This document shows positions 27,133-34,993 of a stretch of 64,000 nt of DNA, one piece after another. Numbering within the stretch: position 1 is the first letter of the stretch; each line of letters starts with the position of its first letter. The position numbers were made by a program, and so were the translations under genes. The stretch is taken from NCBI RefSeq assembly GCF_025215075.1, contig NZ_JAOBTH010000027.1, positions 310,001-374,000 on the forward strand, written 5' to 3'. The notes beneath the pieces were generated by a model. The model did no database searches and had not been told where the DNA came from. It saw only the letters and a list, made by a program, of their open reading frames with translations. The stretch comes from Tenacibaculum haliotis. Its GTDB lineage: Bacteria > Bacteroidota > Bacteroidia > Flavobacteriales > Flavobacteriaceae.

Positions 27133-27528
27133 TTAACGTTTTTGGCGACGTGGTAAAACATCTGGATTTTTAATAGGATCTACATCATCACCTTTTAAAG
27201 ATTTATCAATATCTTCGATATAATCTAAACTATCATCACCAAAAAACAATAATTCTGGCATTCTTCTTAATTGATGTCTTGTTCTTTTCGCCATTTCATG
27301 ACGAATCAATGGTGTGTTCGACTTTACACCGTCAACAATTTCATCTCTTTTATCAGAAGGAAATACGCTTAAATATACTTTCGCAACACCTAAATCTGCA
27401 GTAACCGAAACTTTAGATACCGATATAATCACTCCTTTCATTCCATCTTGTGCAGCACGTTGTAAAACATCTACCAAATCTTCTTGTAATACTCCTGCAA
27501 TTTTTCGTTGCCTATTCGTTTCTTCCAT
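27133..27528 (-). CDS. rbfA: 30S ribosome-binding factor A
   Basis: Late-stage 16S rRNA maturation and cold-adaptation factor. The 131 residues include R-Q-R-K-I-A-G-V-L-Q-E-D-L near the N terminus, V-S-V-T-A-D-L-G-V-A-K-V-Y-L-S-V and the KH-fold end R-H-Q-L-R-R-M-P-E-L-L-F-F-x-D-D-S-L-D-Y, all family hallmarks. The tail after about 115 is basic and ends R-R-Q-K-R. It has its own near-leaderless promoter. Confidence 0.94.
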   Translation of the reverse strand: MEETNRQRKIAGVLQEDLVDVLQRAAQDGMKGVIISVSKVSVTADLGVAKVYLSVFPSDKRDEIVDGVKSNTPLIRHEMAKRTRHQLRRMPELLFFGDDSLDYIEDIDKSLKGDDVDPIKNPDVLPRRQKR

Positions 27529-27532
27529 GCTG

Positions 27533-27540
27533 CAAATTTA
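27533..27540 (-). promoter_or_regulatory. Predicted -7 box of rbfA, next to the start codon
   Basis: The minus strand reads TAAATTTG followed by CAGC and the ATG (27528-27526). Four nt between box and ATG predicts a leaderless transcript. Confidence 0.55.
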
Positions 27541-27549
27541 AGGATAAAA

Positions 27550-28194
27550 TTACGGAGTGTAAATTTTATTTTTTATTGCATACATTACCAAGCCTACTCT
27601 ATTTCTTACATTAAGTTTTGTAAACAAGCTATCTCGATAGCCATCTATAGTTTTAGGGCTTAAAAACATCTTTTCAGCAATTTCTTTATAGGTTAACTCA
27701 GAACAAGCTAACTTCATGAATTTCATTTCATTATCTTTAAACGAAACATTTTTTTCTCCATTTTTTCCTGAAACTGAATCTAATAATAATGTGGTAACAT
27801 TCTTTGTATGATAAAAGCCATTATCCATCATTTCTATCAGTGCTTTTTCTAACACTTCCTTTTGAGTATCTTTCAATAAATAGCCAACAGCACCAGCTTT
27901 TAACATTTTTAAAATGGTATTATCTGTATCCTCAACTGATAACGCCATTACATGCACATGTGGATGATGCTCAACAATCCATGCAGTTGTTTCAATACCG
28001 TTCATTACCGGCATATTAACGTCTACCAGTACTATATCTGGAATATTTTTAGGTGATGCAGAAAATTTATCGGAGACTTCTTTTCCGTTTTTACTGGTAT
28101 ATAACACTTTAAATTTATCAAAAGTATTAACCATCCCTTCAATGGCTTGAGACAATAACGTATGATCATCCACAACAACAACCGAATACTTCAT
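27550..28194 (-). CDS. NarL/LuxR-family response regulator
   Basis: 214 residues. Receiver domain (1-125) with acidic pocket D9-D10, phospho-acceptor Asp58 in V-D-V-N-M-P-V-M-N-G and K109-like D-T-Q-K. A LuxR helix-turn-helix follows (about 150-210: L-T-Y-K-E-I-A-E-K-M-F-L-S-P-K-T-I-D-G-Y-R). It is last in a four-gene leftward unit after the cognate histidine kinase, so the kinase-regulator pairing is safe. Targets are unknown. Confidence 0.92.
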   Translation of the reverse strand: MKYSVVVVDDHTLLSQAIEGMVNTFDKFKVLYTSKNGKEVSDKFSASPKNIPDIVLVDVNMPVMNGIETTAWIVEHHPHVHVMALSVEDTDNTILKMLKAGAVGYLLKDTQKEVLEKALIEMMDNGFYHTKNVTTLLLDSVSGKNGEKNVSFKDNEMKFMKLACSELTYKEIAEKMFLSPKTIDGYRDSLFTKLNVRNRVGLVMYAIKNKIYTP

Positions 28195-28245
28195 AATTTT
28201 GTAGGTTTAATTAGTTTTGTTGAAAGGGGAAAATAAATTTGGTTT

Positions 28246-28995
28246 CTAAATATAGTAATTTATTATTAAACTTGTTCCTTTTTGTGGTTTTGACTTCATT
28301 TTAACCACTGCATTTATAAGCTTTGCTCTTGCTTTTATATTTTGTAGTCCAATACCTTTTATGTTTTTTTTATTCATTTCAAAACCAACGCCATTATCTT
28401 TAGCTATAATCTCTATAGCAGACTCGTTATAAGACACATAAACATCCAACTTTGTTCCTTTTGAATGTTTTATTGTATTTGAAAAAAATTCTTGCAACAT
28501 TCTAAAAATAATAATTCCATGTTTTTGGTTAATTATTTTTTCTTCTCCCGTAATCACTAAAGTTGATTCAATATAATTTAGTCTATTAAAACGTTCAACC
28601 TCTAATACTAAAGCTTCTTTTAATCTTATATTATTTATAAAATCTGGGTTTATTGATTTAGACAGCGCTCTTATTTCTGTTAAACTCCTCGTTATTGTTT
28701 GAGAAATCTCCTCCATGTTTTCGGGTGACGCATGCTGCATCTGTATCTTTGCTAAAGTTAAAAGTTGCCCGATATTATCATGTAATTCCCAACTAATATT
28801 TCGCAAAGTTTCTTCACGTATCTCTATTTGAGTTTCTGCAATTTCTTTTTCATAACGTTTCTTGTTCTCTTCCCTTTCTAATAATAATTTGTTTTTACGA
28901 CGTTGAAAAACGGTAAAAAGAATAATTAAAAAAACAACTCCAAGCACCGTTAAAACAGTTACTCCTATAAGTGCTATATGTTTTTCTTCCAACAT
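28246..28995 (-). CDS. NarX-type sensor histidine kinase
   Basis: 249 residues from the ATG at 28995; an upstream TTG frame is less likely. One membrane helix (about 8-30), a coiled-coil linker (35-65), the HisKA_3 site W-E-L-H-D-N-I-G-Q with His72, then the ATPase N box E-F-F-S-N-T-I-K-H, G1 D-N-G-V-G-F and G2 G-I-G-L-Q-N-I. It lacks its own sensory domain, so input probably comes from the membrane protein gene that overlaps it by 22 bp. Confidence 0.9.
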   Translation of the reverse strand: MLEEKHIALIGVTVLTVLGVVFLIILFTVFQRRKNKLLLEREENKKRYEKEIAETQIEIREETLRNISWELHDNIGQLLTLAKIQMQHASPENMEEISQTITRSLTEIRALSKSINPDFINNIRLKEALVLEVERFNRLNYIESTLVITGEEKIINQKHGIIIFRMLQEFFSNTIKHSKGTKLDVYVSYNESAIEIIAKDNGVGFEMNKKNIKGIGLQNIKARAKLINAVVKMKSKPQKGTSLIINYYI

Positions 28996-29624
28996 GTTAT
29001 AATTCCATAAATAAAACAACTATGCATAATAATTGTAAGTACTATTTGTATTGCAAATACATCAATATTATTTTCTGTGTATACAAACTCAGAAACTGCT
29101 GTTAATGGCAGTGTACCTAAATAGTACAACAGAAACCCAACCGTAATCCAAAAAGTAATATCTTTTTGATAATTTAATATTTTATCAGACAATAAAAATT
29201 CTCTTAAATATAAAACAAAATTTATACTAACTAATATAGCCCCAATAACAAGTATAGAAACGATATATTTTGACATGACTTCTTGCCCATAATAAAATCC
29301 TAAAACACAATAAACTATATTAAAAATAATTAAAGCACATTTAATATATACCTGTGTTAGTTTTTCTTTAGAAATGTCTTTATAAAATAAAAAGATAAGA
29401 TTGTATTCAAAAAAGACTAAAACATTATAAATGAAATTGGTAAATATTCCTGGTTCATTAATAAAATTTCTGTAGAACAAAATAAAAAACTCTATTAAAG
29501 CTATTAAGCATACGTAGCATAAGAAATATCTTATTTTTTCATAACGAAACGATTTCCTGTATTTTATAAGATATAAAACAGGAGAGATAAACATTAAAGT
29601 ATATGCGATGTTTAAAAGTTTCAT
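28974..29624 (-). CDS. Seven-helix membrane protein upstream of the histidine kinase
   Basis: 216 residues with about seven hydrophobic segments and short loops. I recognise no named domain. Its last 22 bp overlap the kinase start, and its start is 10 bp from the lipoprotein stop, so all four genes are likely one transcript. Because the kinase has only one helix and no extracytoplasmic sensor, this protein is a plausible partner sensor; that is inference. Confidence 0.65.
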   Translation of the reverse strand: MKLLNIAYTLMFISPVLYLIKYRKSFRYEKIRYFLCYVCLIALIEFFILFYRNFINEPGIFTNFIYNVLVFFEYNLIFLFYKDISKEKLTQVYIKCALIIFNIVYCVLGFYYGQEVMSKYIVSILVIGAILVSINFVLYLREFLLSDKILNYQKDITFWITVGFLLYYLGTLPLTAVSEFVYTENNIDVFAIQIVLTIIMHSCFIYGIITCWKKNI

Positions 29625-29634
29625 TTTACTAGTA

Positions 29635-30288
29635 TTACATTGGTGGCCTAGAAGCTAATCTGTTAGACCCTGAACTAATTTCATTTTCCTGAAAAGATTT
29701 TTCAACTATTGTTTCTTTATTTTTCGACACCTTACTATTATCATATAACCATTTATACCCTTTTTTAGCGAGTATTGACTTAAAGGTTATTGGATTCCCT
29801 TTTACAGATTTTAACGGATCAAATGTCACAAAATATTCTCCATCAATGGTGGTCGTTGGCATAAATATTAAAGTTTGATATCCAGCTTCTTTGGAATTTG
29901 ATTTCTTATTAGGATATGCTGCCGAAATAATATTAATACCTGTTAATGGTATGTTTTTTTGCACACATAAGTTTTCAATATACCCTAAATAGTTTTTTAA
30001 TTCCTCTATCGGATACGTATTTACTCTTGTATCTTCAAAACCTAAAGATTTTTCTAACACAAATTTTCTAGTAGAATCATAAGCTTCTAACATATTTACA
30101 ATTTCATTGTATTTAATCATGTTTGTTGGCCTTCCTTTATCAGTATAATTAAAAGTCCCTTCAATCACTTTATGCTCACTTTTTTCGTGGCTACGCTTGC
30201 ACTCATGTTTCTCACAAGAAGTCATAAAAAGTATAAAAGCTATCGCATAAACAACAACTAATAGCTTTAATAAAACAGTTTTTTTCAT
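29635..30288 (-). CDS. Lipoprotein of unknown function, first gene of the two-component operon
   Basis: 217 residues from the ATG at 30288, which gives a lipoprotein signal MKKTVLLKLLVVVYAIAFIL ending F-M-T-S-C. The mature part begins with a His/Lys-rich stretch (E-K-H-E-C-K-R-S-H-E-K-S-E-H) that could bind metal. A conserved-looking domain follows with L-G-F-E-D-T-R-V-N-T-Y-P-I-E-E-L-K-N-Y-L near 65-85. The C terminus is Ser-rich. No known family is recognised. It may be the envelope-side component of the same signalling unit. Confidence 0.6.
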   Translation of the reverse strand: MKKTVLLKLLVVVYAIAFILFMTSCEKHECKRSHEKSEHKVIEGTFNYTDKGRPTNMIKYNEIVNMLEAYDSTRKFVLEKSLGFEDTRVNTYPIEELKNYLGYIENLCVQKNIPLTGINIISAAYPNKKSNSKEAGYQTLIFMPTTTIDGEYFVTFDPLKSVKGNPITFKSILAKKGYKWLYDNSKVSKNKETIVEKSFQENEISSGSNRLASRPPM

Positions 30289-30521
30289 CGTAATTTTATT
30301 TTTTAACATGCTTAAAGATAGCTTCTTATTATTTAACAAGACAAACAATATTTACAAAAACGGATACTAAAGCACACCAAAACAAAGAACTAACAAATAA
30401 AGTCAGCTATAAAAACAGGAAAAACACTTTAAAGACCGCAATGGTTTTACTGATTTTTATCATAGCATACACTCTTGTATTTACTACGTTAATTCCTAAT
30501 AGATTTTATTATTTTTACAAA

Positions 30522-30923
30522 ATGAATAATATAGAACACATTGGTATTGCCGTAAAAGATTTAGAAAAATCAAATGAATTATTTGCTTCACTTTTTGGGA
30601 AACCTCATTATAAAACTGAAGAAGTAGCAAGTGAGGGCGTAAAAACTTCTTTTTTTAAATCAGGAGTAAATAAAATAGAGTTATTAGAGGCCACAAAACC
30701 CGAAAGTCCCATTGCTAAATTTATAGAAAAAAAAGGAGAAGGCGTTCATCATATTGCCTTTGCTGTTAACGATATTAAAGCAGAAATAAAACGATTACAA
30801 AAAGAAGGTTTTACGGTATTAAATGAAACCCCTAAAAAAGGAGCAGACAATAAACTCGTTGCTTTTTTACACCCTAAAACAACAAACGGAGTTTTAATTG
30901 AGTTATGTCAAGAAATCGAATAA
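30522..30923 (+). CDS. mce: Methylmalonyl-CoA epimerase
   Basis: Interconverts (R)- and (S)-methylmalonyl-CoA in propionate/succinate metabolism. The 133 residues from the ATG at 30522 fit the family (about 135). The frame extends upstream to 30441 as a hydrophobic stretch that is not part of the family, so I reject it. Glyoxalase-fold signatures are I-E-H-I-G-I-A-V (metal His), G-E-G-V-H-H-I-A-F-A-V with the second His, and V-L-I-E-L-C-Q with the metal Glu. Confidence 0.92.
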   Translation: MNNIEHIGIAVKDLEKSNELFASLFGKPHYKTEEVASEGVKTSFFKSGVNKIELLEATKPESPIAKFIEKKGEGVHHIAFAVNDIKAEIKRLQKEGFTVLNETPKKGADNKLVAFLHPKTTNGVLIELCQEIE

Positions 30924-30985
30924 CACATTCATTTAAAATTTCTTAAATATTTGTATCTTGCAAAGTCTAAAACGCATATTAAACA

Positions 30986-31864
30986 ATGACAACCTCTTTT
31001 GATTCTTTTCAAAAACGCCGTTTACAATCATCCTATGTTTCTGTAGTCGTAAGTATTGCATTGGTGCTTTTTATGATGGGTGTTTTAGGTTTAATTTTAC
31101 TAAAATCTACTAAAGTAGCCAATCACTTTAAAGAAAAAGTAGTGATGACACTATTTTTAAAAGATGATGTAACCGACAAACAATTAAAAAAATTTAAGGA
31201 AACCATTCAAAAAGAAAGCTACACCAATAAAGTTGTATATATAACAAAAAGTGAAGCTGCTAAAACTTACAAAAAAGATTTAGGTGAAGATTTTTTAAAA
31301 TTTTTAGGAGACAATCCGCTTAAAAACGGAATTGACATTTACTTAAAAGCAGCTTTTGTTACTCCTGAAAAAATGGATGGAATTAAAAAGTCTTTTGATA
31401 AAAACAAATTTGTTGCAGAAGTAAATTACGACAAACCTTTAGTTCAATTACTAACAAAAAACATTCAAAAAATAAGCTTCTGGTTATTAGTTTTAAGTGG
31501 TTTCTTTGGTTTAGTAGCTATAATCTTAATCAACAGTTCTATTCGATTATCTATTTACTCTAAAAGATTTAATATTAAAACCATGCAAATGGTTGGTGCT
31601 ACCAAAAGTTTTATTCGTAAACCTTTTATTTGGCAAAGTATTAAACTAGGTGTCTTAGGCGCTTTCATCTCTTTAATTGGCTTGGCTTTTGTAATTTATT
31701 ATACAAATAAATACATTCCTTCTTTAGAGTTATTAACCGATTACGTTTCATTAGCGTATGTAGCTGGCGGAGTTTTATTCACCGCCTTTTTTATTACATG
31801 GATAAGCACCTTTTTTGCTACTCAACGTTTTTTAAACTTACAAACGAACGACTTGTATTACTAA
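30986..31864 (+). CDS. ftsX: Cell division protein FtsX
   Basis: Permease-like partner of FtsE that activates peptidoglycan hydrolases at the septum. The 292 residues have a cytosolic N terminus, one helix (about 18-42), an extracytoplasmic domain to about 165 and three C-terminal helices. Typical stretches are V-V-M-T-L-F-L-K-D-D-V and T-M-Q-M-V-G-A-T-K-S-F-I-R-K-P-F. It heads a tight ftsX-DUF3098-uppP-truB unit. ftsE is not in the window. TATCTTG at 30954-30960 is a near-consensus -7 box. Confidence 0.93.
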   Translation: MTTSFDSFQKRRLQSSYVSVVVSIALVLFMMGVLGLILLKSTKVANHFKEKVVMTLFLKDDVTDKQLKKFKETIQKESYTNKVVYITKSEAAKTYKKDLGEDFLKFLGDNPLKNGIDIYLKAAFVTPEKMDGIKKSFDKNKFVAEVNYDKPLVQLLTKNIQKISFWLLVLSGFFGLVAIILINSSIRLSIYSKRFNIKTMQMVGATKSFIRKPFIWQSIKLGVLGAFISLIGLAFVIYYTNKYIPSLELLTDYVSLAYVAGGVLFTAFFITWISTFFATQRFLNLQTNDLYY

Positions 31865-31870
31865 GATTAT

Positions 31871-32113
31871 ATGAAAAAAGAAAACACTCCGAAACAAGAA
31901 TTTTTATTCGGCAAACGAAATTATGTTATTATGCTAATTGGTTTAGCTGTTATCTCTTTAGGTTTTATTTTGATGGCAGGTGGCGGTAGCGACGATCCTA
32001 ATGTATTTAACAAAGAAATTTATAGCTGGCGCAGAATTCGTTTAGCACCAACTTTAGTTCTTATTGGTTTAGGTATTGAAATTTATGCTATTTTCGCCAA
32101 TCCTAAAAAATAA
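31871..32113 (+). CDS. DUF3098 small membrane protein
   Basis: 80 residues with two membrane helices. The loop between them contains F-I-L-M-A-G-G-G-S-D-D-P-N-V-F-N, the hallmark of DUF3098, a family confined to Bacteroidota. Function is unknown. It lies 6 bp after ftsX and 2 bp before uppP, a gene order well conserved in Flavobacteriaceae, which suggests a role in cell envelope growth or division. Confidence 0.88.
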   Translation: MKKENTPKQEFLFGKRNYVIMLIGLAVISLGFILMAGGGSDDPNVFNKEIYSWRRIRLAPTLVLIGLGIEIYAIFANPKK

Positions 32114-32115
32114 GT

Positions 32116-32910
32116 ATGGATTTATTAGAAGCTATTATTCTTGGAATTATTCAAGGGCTTACCGAATTTTTACCAGTATCATCAAGTGGTCATTTAGAAC
32201 TAGCAAAAGCTATTTTAGGCGACACCTCAGTACCCGAAGAAAGCTTAACTTTTACTGTTGTATTGCATTTTGCAACCGCTTTAAGTACTTTGGTTGTTTT
32301 TAAGAAAGAAGTTGCTGAAATTTTTAAAGGATTGTTCCAATTTAAATGGAATGAAGAAATGAAATTTTCTTTAAAAATTATTATTTCTATGATTCCGGCA
32401 GTAATTATTGGATTATTATTTGAAGAACAATTAGAGTCTTTTTTTGGCGGAAAAATACTATTTGTAGGTATTATGTTATTAGTTACAGCTGTTTTATTAT
32501 TATTTGCTGATAAGGCTAAAAACACCAACAAGGAAGTTTCTTTCAATAACTCATTACTTATAGGTATTTCGCAAGCAATTGCAATGTTACCTGGTATTTC
32601 TCGATCAGGGGCAACTATTTCTACGTCTGTTTTACTTGGTATTGATCGCAGTAAAGCAGCTCGATTTTCGTTTTTAATGGTAGTGCCACTTATCTTCGGT
32701 AAAATAGCAAAAGACTTACTTAGCGGAGATATTAATTTTCAATCTTCCGAAATTGTTCCAATATCAGCAGGATTTATAGCTGCTTTTTTAGCAGGTTTAG
32801 TTGCTTGTAATTGGATGATTGCACTCGTTAAAAAAAGCAAATTATCATACTTTTCAATTTACTGCGCAATTGTAGGATTAATTGCTATCGGATACTCTTT
32901 ATTAAACTAA
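32116..32910 (+). CDS. uppP: Undecaprenyl-diphosphate phosphatase
   Basis: Recycles the lipid carrier for peptidoglycan and glycan synthesis by removing a phosphate from undecaprenyl diphosphate. The 264 residues form about eight helices, with both catalytic blocks: G-L-T-E-F-L-P-V-S-S-S-G-H-L (14-27) and P-G-I-S-R-S-G-A-T-I (155-164). The bacitracin-resistance (BacA) family fits exactly. It is coupled to its neighbours by gaps of 2 and 1 bp. Confidence 0.96.
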   Translation: MDLLEAIILGIIQGLTEFLPVSSSGHLELAKAILGDTSVPEESLTFTVVLHFATALSTLVVFKKEVAEIFKGLFQFKWNEEMKFSLKIIISMIPAVIIGLLFEEQLESFFGGKILFVGIMLLVTAVLLLFADKAKNTNKEVSFNNSLLIGISQAIAMLPGISRSGATISTSVLLGIDRSKAARFSFLMVVPLIFGKIAKDLLSGDINFQSSEIVPISAGFIAAFLAGLVACNWMIALVKKSKLSYFSIYCAIVGLIAIGYSLLN

Positions 32911-32911
32911 T

Positions 32912-33607
32912 ATGAAAACGGAAGAAGATTACAAAAACGGACAAGTTTTATTGATTGATAAACCATTAGAATGGACTTCTTTTCAGGTGGTTAATAAACT
33001 GCGTTGGGAAATAAGACAACGTTTCAATATCAAAAAAATAAAAGTTGGGCATGCTGGAACTTTAGATCCATTGGCAACAGGTTTATTGATACTTTGTACA
33101 GGTAAAAAAACTAAAATAATTGATACGTATCAAGGTCAAATAAAAGAATATACAGGTACTATTACTTTGGGCGGAACAACACCAAGTTATGATTTAGAAA
33201 CAGAAGTGAATGAAACTTTTTCTACGGATCATATTACCGAAGAATTGATTCATGAAACGACTAAGCAGTTTACAGGAATAATTCAGCAAAAACCACCTAT
33301 TTTTTCAGCGATAAAAAAAGAAGGCGTACGCTTATATGAACTAGCTAGAAAAGGAGAAACTACCGAAATAAAAACAAGAGAAGTTACGATTCCTGTATTT
33401 GAAATCACCAATATTAATGGTAATAATATTGACTTTAGAGTTGTTTGTAGCAAAGGAACTTACATTCGTTCTTTGGCTTATGATTTTGGAATTGCTTTAA
33501 AATCAGGTGCTCATTTATCAGCATTAAGAAGAACTAAAATTGGTGATTTTCATGTTGATAATGCAGTAAGCGTAGATGCTTTTATAAAATCTTTAGAAGC
33601 AGAATAG
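32912..33607 (+). CDS. truB: tRNA pseudouridine(55) synthase
   Basis: Makes pseudouridine 55 in the T-loop of tRNAs. The 231 residues contain L-L-I-D-K-P-L-E-W-T-S at 13-23 and the catalytic block G-H-A-G-T-L-D-P-L-A-T-G with Asp52, plus V-C-S-K-G-T-Y-I-R-S-L and a short C-terminal region without the PUA domain found in E. coli TruB. It ends the ftsX-DUF3098-uppP-truB unit and is followed by a long terminator stem. Confidence 0.95.
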   Translation: MKTEEDYKNGQVLLIDKPLEWTSFQVVNKLRWEIRQRFNIKKIKVGHAGTLDPLATGLLILCTGKKTKIIDTYQGQIKEYTGTITLGGTTPSYDLETEVNETFSTDHITEELIHETTKQFTGIIQQKPPIFSAIKKEGVRLYELARKGETTEIKTREVTIPVFEITNINGNNIDFRVVCSKGTYIRSLAYDFGIALKSGAHLSALRRTKIGDFHVDNAVSVDAFIKSLEAE

Positions 33608-33630
33608 ATTTCACACCAAATTAACATCAT

Positions 33631-33683
33631 AAAAAAAGACTGGAATATCAATATTTATTAAATTGATATTCCAGTCTTTTTTT
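33631..33683 (+). terminator. Very long-stem bidirectional terminator after truB
   Basis: Bases 33631-33652 are exactly complementary to 33662-33683, a 22-bp perfect stem with core AGACTGGAATATCAAT, a 9-nt loop and A/T runs on both flanks. It separates truB from the convergent gene at 33710. Confidence 0.9.
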
Positions 33684-33709
33684 AATTAATTAAGATAGAT
33701 AAAAGTATA

Positions 33710-34204
33710 TTATGACTTCTTCTTCTTTAAAAAACGATTATACCAACTTTCTAAAATTGATACTTCCCAGTGATTTTCTAATTCTTGTTTTGTTTGAATT
33801 AAGTTATCAAAAACAATCGTTTTTTCTGTCACTGCTTTATTTTTAATCAACTTTTTAAAATCTTTCAACTCTTTATACTGTGTATATTCACCTTGCTTAA
33901 AACACACATTCATTCTGTCTAACAATTCAACATCGTATTGTTGTTGTAATTGCAATATAAAACCAACTTGTGTATCAATATCAGCATTAGACAACTCCGC
34001 ATTTTCTTCCGCAGAAAAAATAATAAAACGATTATATTTTACATCAAATGAAGCTTTAAAACCTTCATCATCTGCTTTCCAATTTTCAGTAAAAGTTTTT
34101 AACTGTTCATTTAATCCATCTATTTCCTGCGGATAAAATTTTCTGTTACATGGATAAATCCAAACTTTTGCATCTTCTGATAAAGTACTAAATTCTACTA
34201 ACAT
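33710..34204 (-). CDS. Conserved Bacteroidota protein, often mislabelled ABC transporter ATPase
   Basis: 164 residues, soluble, no signal. The N terminus V-E-F-S-T-L-S-E-D-A-K-V-W-I-Y-P-C-N-R-K-F-Y belongs to a Bacteroidota-only family (from memory) that some databases label as an ABC ATPase. There is no Walker A or B motif, so that label is not supported. Later blocks are V-E-L-L-D-R-M-N-V-C-F-K-Q-G-E-Y and N-H-W-E-V-S-I-L-E-S-W-Y. Function unknown. Confidence 0.7.
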   Translation of the reverse strand: MLVEFSTLSEDAKVWIYPCNRKFYPQEIDGLNEQLKTFTENWKADDEGFKASFDVKYNRFIIFSAEENAELSNADIDTQVGFILQLQQQYDVELLDRMNVCFKQGEYTQYKELKDFKKLIKNKAVTEKTIVFDNLIQTKQELENHWEVSILESWYNRFLKKKKS

Positions 34205-34223
34205 AATTATTCTTTCTAAACCG

Positions 34224-34231
34224 CAAATATA
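34224..34231 (-). promoter_or_regulatory. Predicted -7 box of the gene at 33710-34204
   Basis: The minus strand reads TATATTTG followed by CGG, 19 bp before the start codon. No -33 TTG at the right distance. Confidence 0.45.
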
Positions 34232-34244
34232 CAGAAAACAAAAC

Positions 34245-34269
34245 CTCCTTCTTGAGAATCAAAAAGGAG
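34245..34269 (-). terminator. Hairpin after the thioredoxin-fold gene
   Basis: CTCCTT (34245-34250) pairs with AAGGAG (34264-34269). On the minus strand the stem is followed by GTTTTGTTTT and lies 26 bp after the stop of the thioredoxin-fold gene. The stem is only 6 bp. Confidence 0.5.
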
Positions 34270-34294
34270 ATTTATTATTTATAAAAAATGATTC

Positions 34295-34885
34295 TTATTT
34301 AAAAAATGAAACAAGATTTTCTTGAACATCTTCACCTTTGTTTTTATTATACCAAATCTGTAAGTCTTTTTTAAAATTGGCATCTAAACTACCATGTTCT
34401 GCTTTATAATCAGCTACCATTTTAGTTGCAATAGTTGGTCTTGGTCCCCAAGTATCAATCACCTGATTATTTTTACTTAAAGCTATTAATTTAGGAATAG
34501 ACCTACCGCCGTTGGTTAAAAACTCATCCATTAGCTCAAGATTTTCATCTCTTAAAACAATTTTTAATTGAATGTTTGAATTTTCTTCAGCTATTTTATT
34601 GATAACAGGTAAGTTTTGAGCCGCATCACCGCACCAACCTTCTGTTAAAACCAACCAAGTTTGTGGCTCTTTTATGTCTTTTAATTTAGCTATCGTTTCT
34701 TCTGAAATTTTTATAGTTTTATCTAAACGTTTCATTCGTTTATCGTTTAACAAACTATAATTTAATAAATCGTCAGACTGGTTTGGCCCTGTTGATTTAC
34801 CTTCATCTAATAGGTTTTTTACTAAAACCCTATATTCCGAATATGAAATGGCTTTTTCTAAACTATTTTCTATAATTTTTTTCAT
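34295..34885 (-). CDS. Thioredoxin-fold protein with single-cysteine WCGDA site
   Basis: 196 residues. A long N-terminal helical part (to about 70) precedes a thioredoxin fold: T-W-L-V-L-T-E-G-W-C-G-D-A-A-Q-N at 76-91 and the cis-Pro region R-S-I-P-K-L. The active site has Cys85 but Asp-Ala where the resolving Cys would be, so disulfide exchange must use another cysteine or partner. No signal peptide is present, so it is cytosolic. It has a full promoter of its own. Confidence 0.8.
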   Translation of the reverse strand: MKKIIENSLEKAISYSEYRVLVKNLLDEGKSTGPNQSDDLLNYSLLNDKRMKRLDKTIKISEETIAKLKDIKEPQTWLVLTEGWCGDAAQNLPVINKIAEENSNIQLKIVLRDENLELMDEFLTNGGRSIPKLIALSKNNQVIDTWGPRPTIATKMVADYKAEHGSLDANFKKDLQIWYNKNKGEDVQENLVSFFK

Positions 34886-34905
34886 CTTACTAATCTCTTA
34901 TGATA

Positions 34906-34934
34906 CAAATGTATTTCTTCTCTTTAAAATACAA
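34906..34934 (-). promoter_or_regulatory. Promoter of the thioredoxin-fold gene
   Basis: On the minus strand TTG (34934-34932), 18 bp spacer, TACATTTG (34913-34906), 20 bp before the start codon. Confidence 0.65.
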
Positions 34935-34993
34935 AGCAACTTAAGTTACAGTACCTAAAAAGAGCTTTTATAGACGTAGTTAAATTAAAAAAC

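Noticed and set aside
33710..34204. ABC transporter ATPase
   Set aside because: This label is attached to the family in some databases, but no Walker A, Walker B or ABC signature is present.
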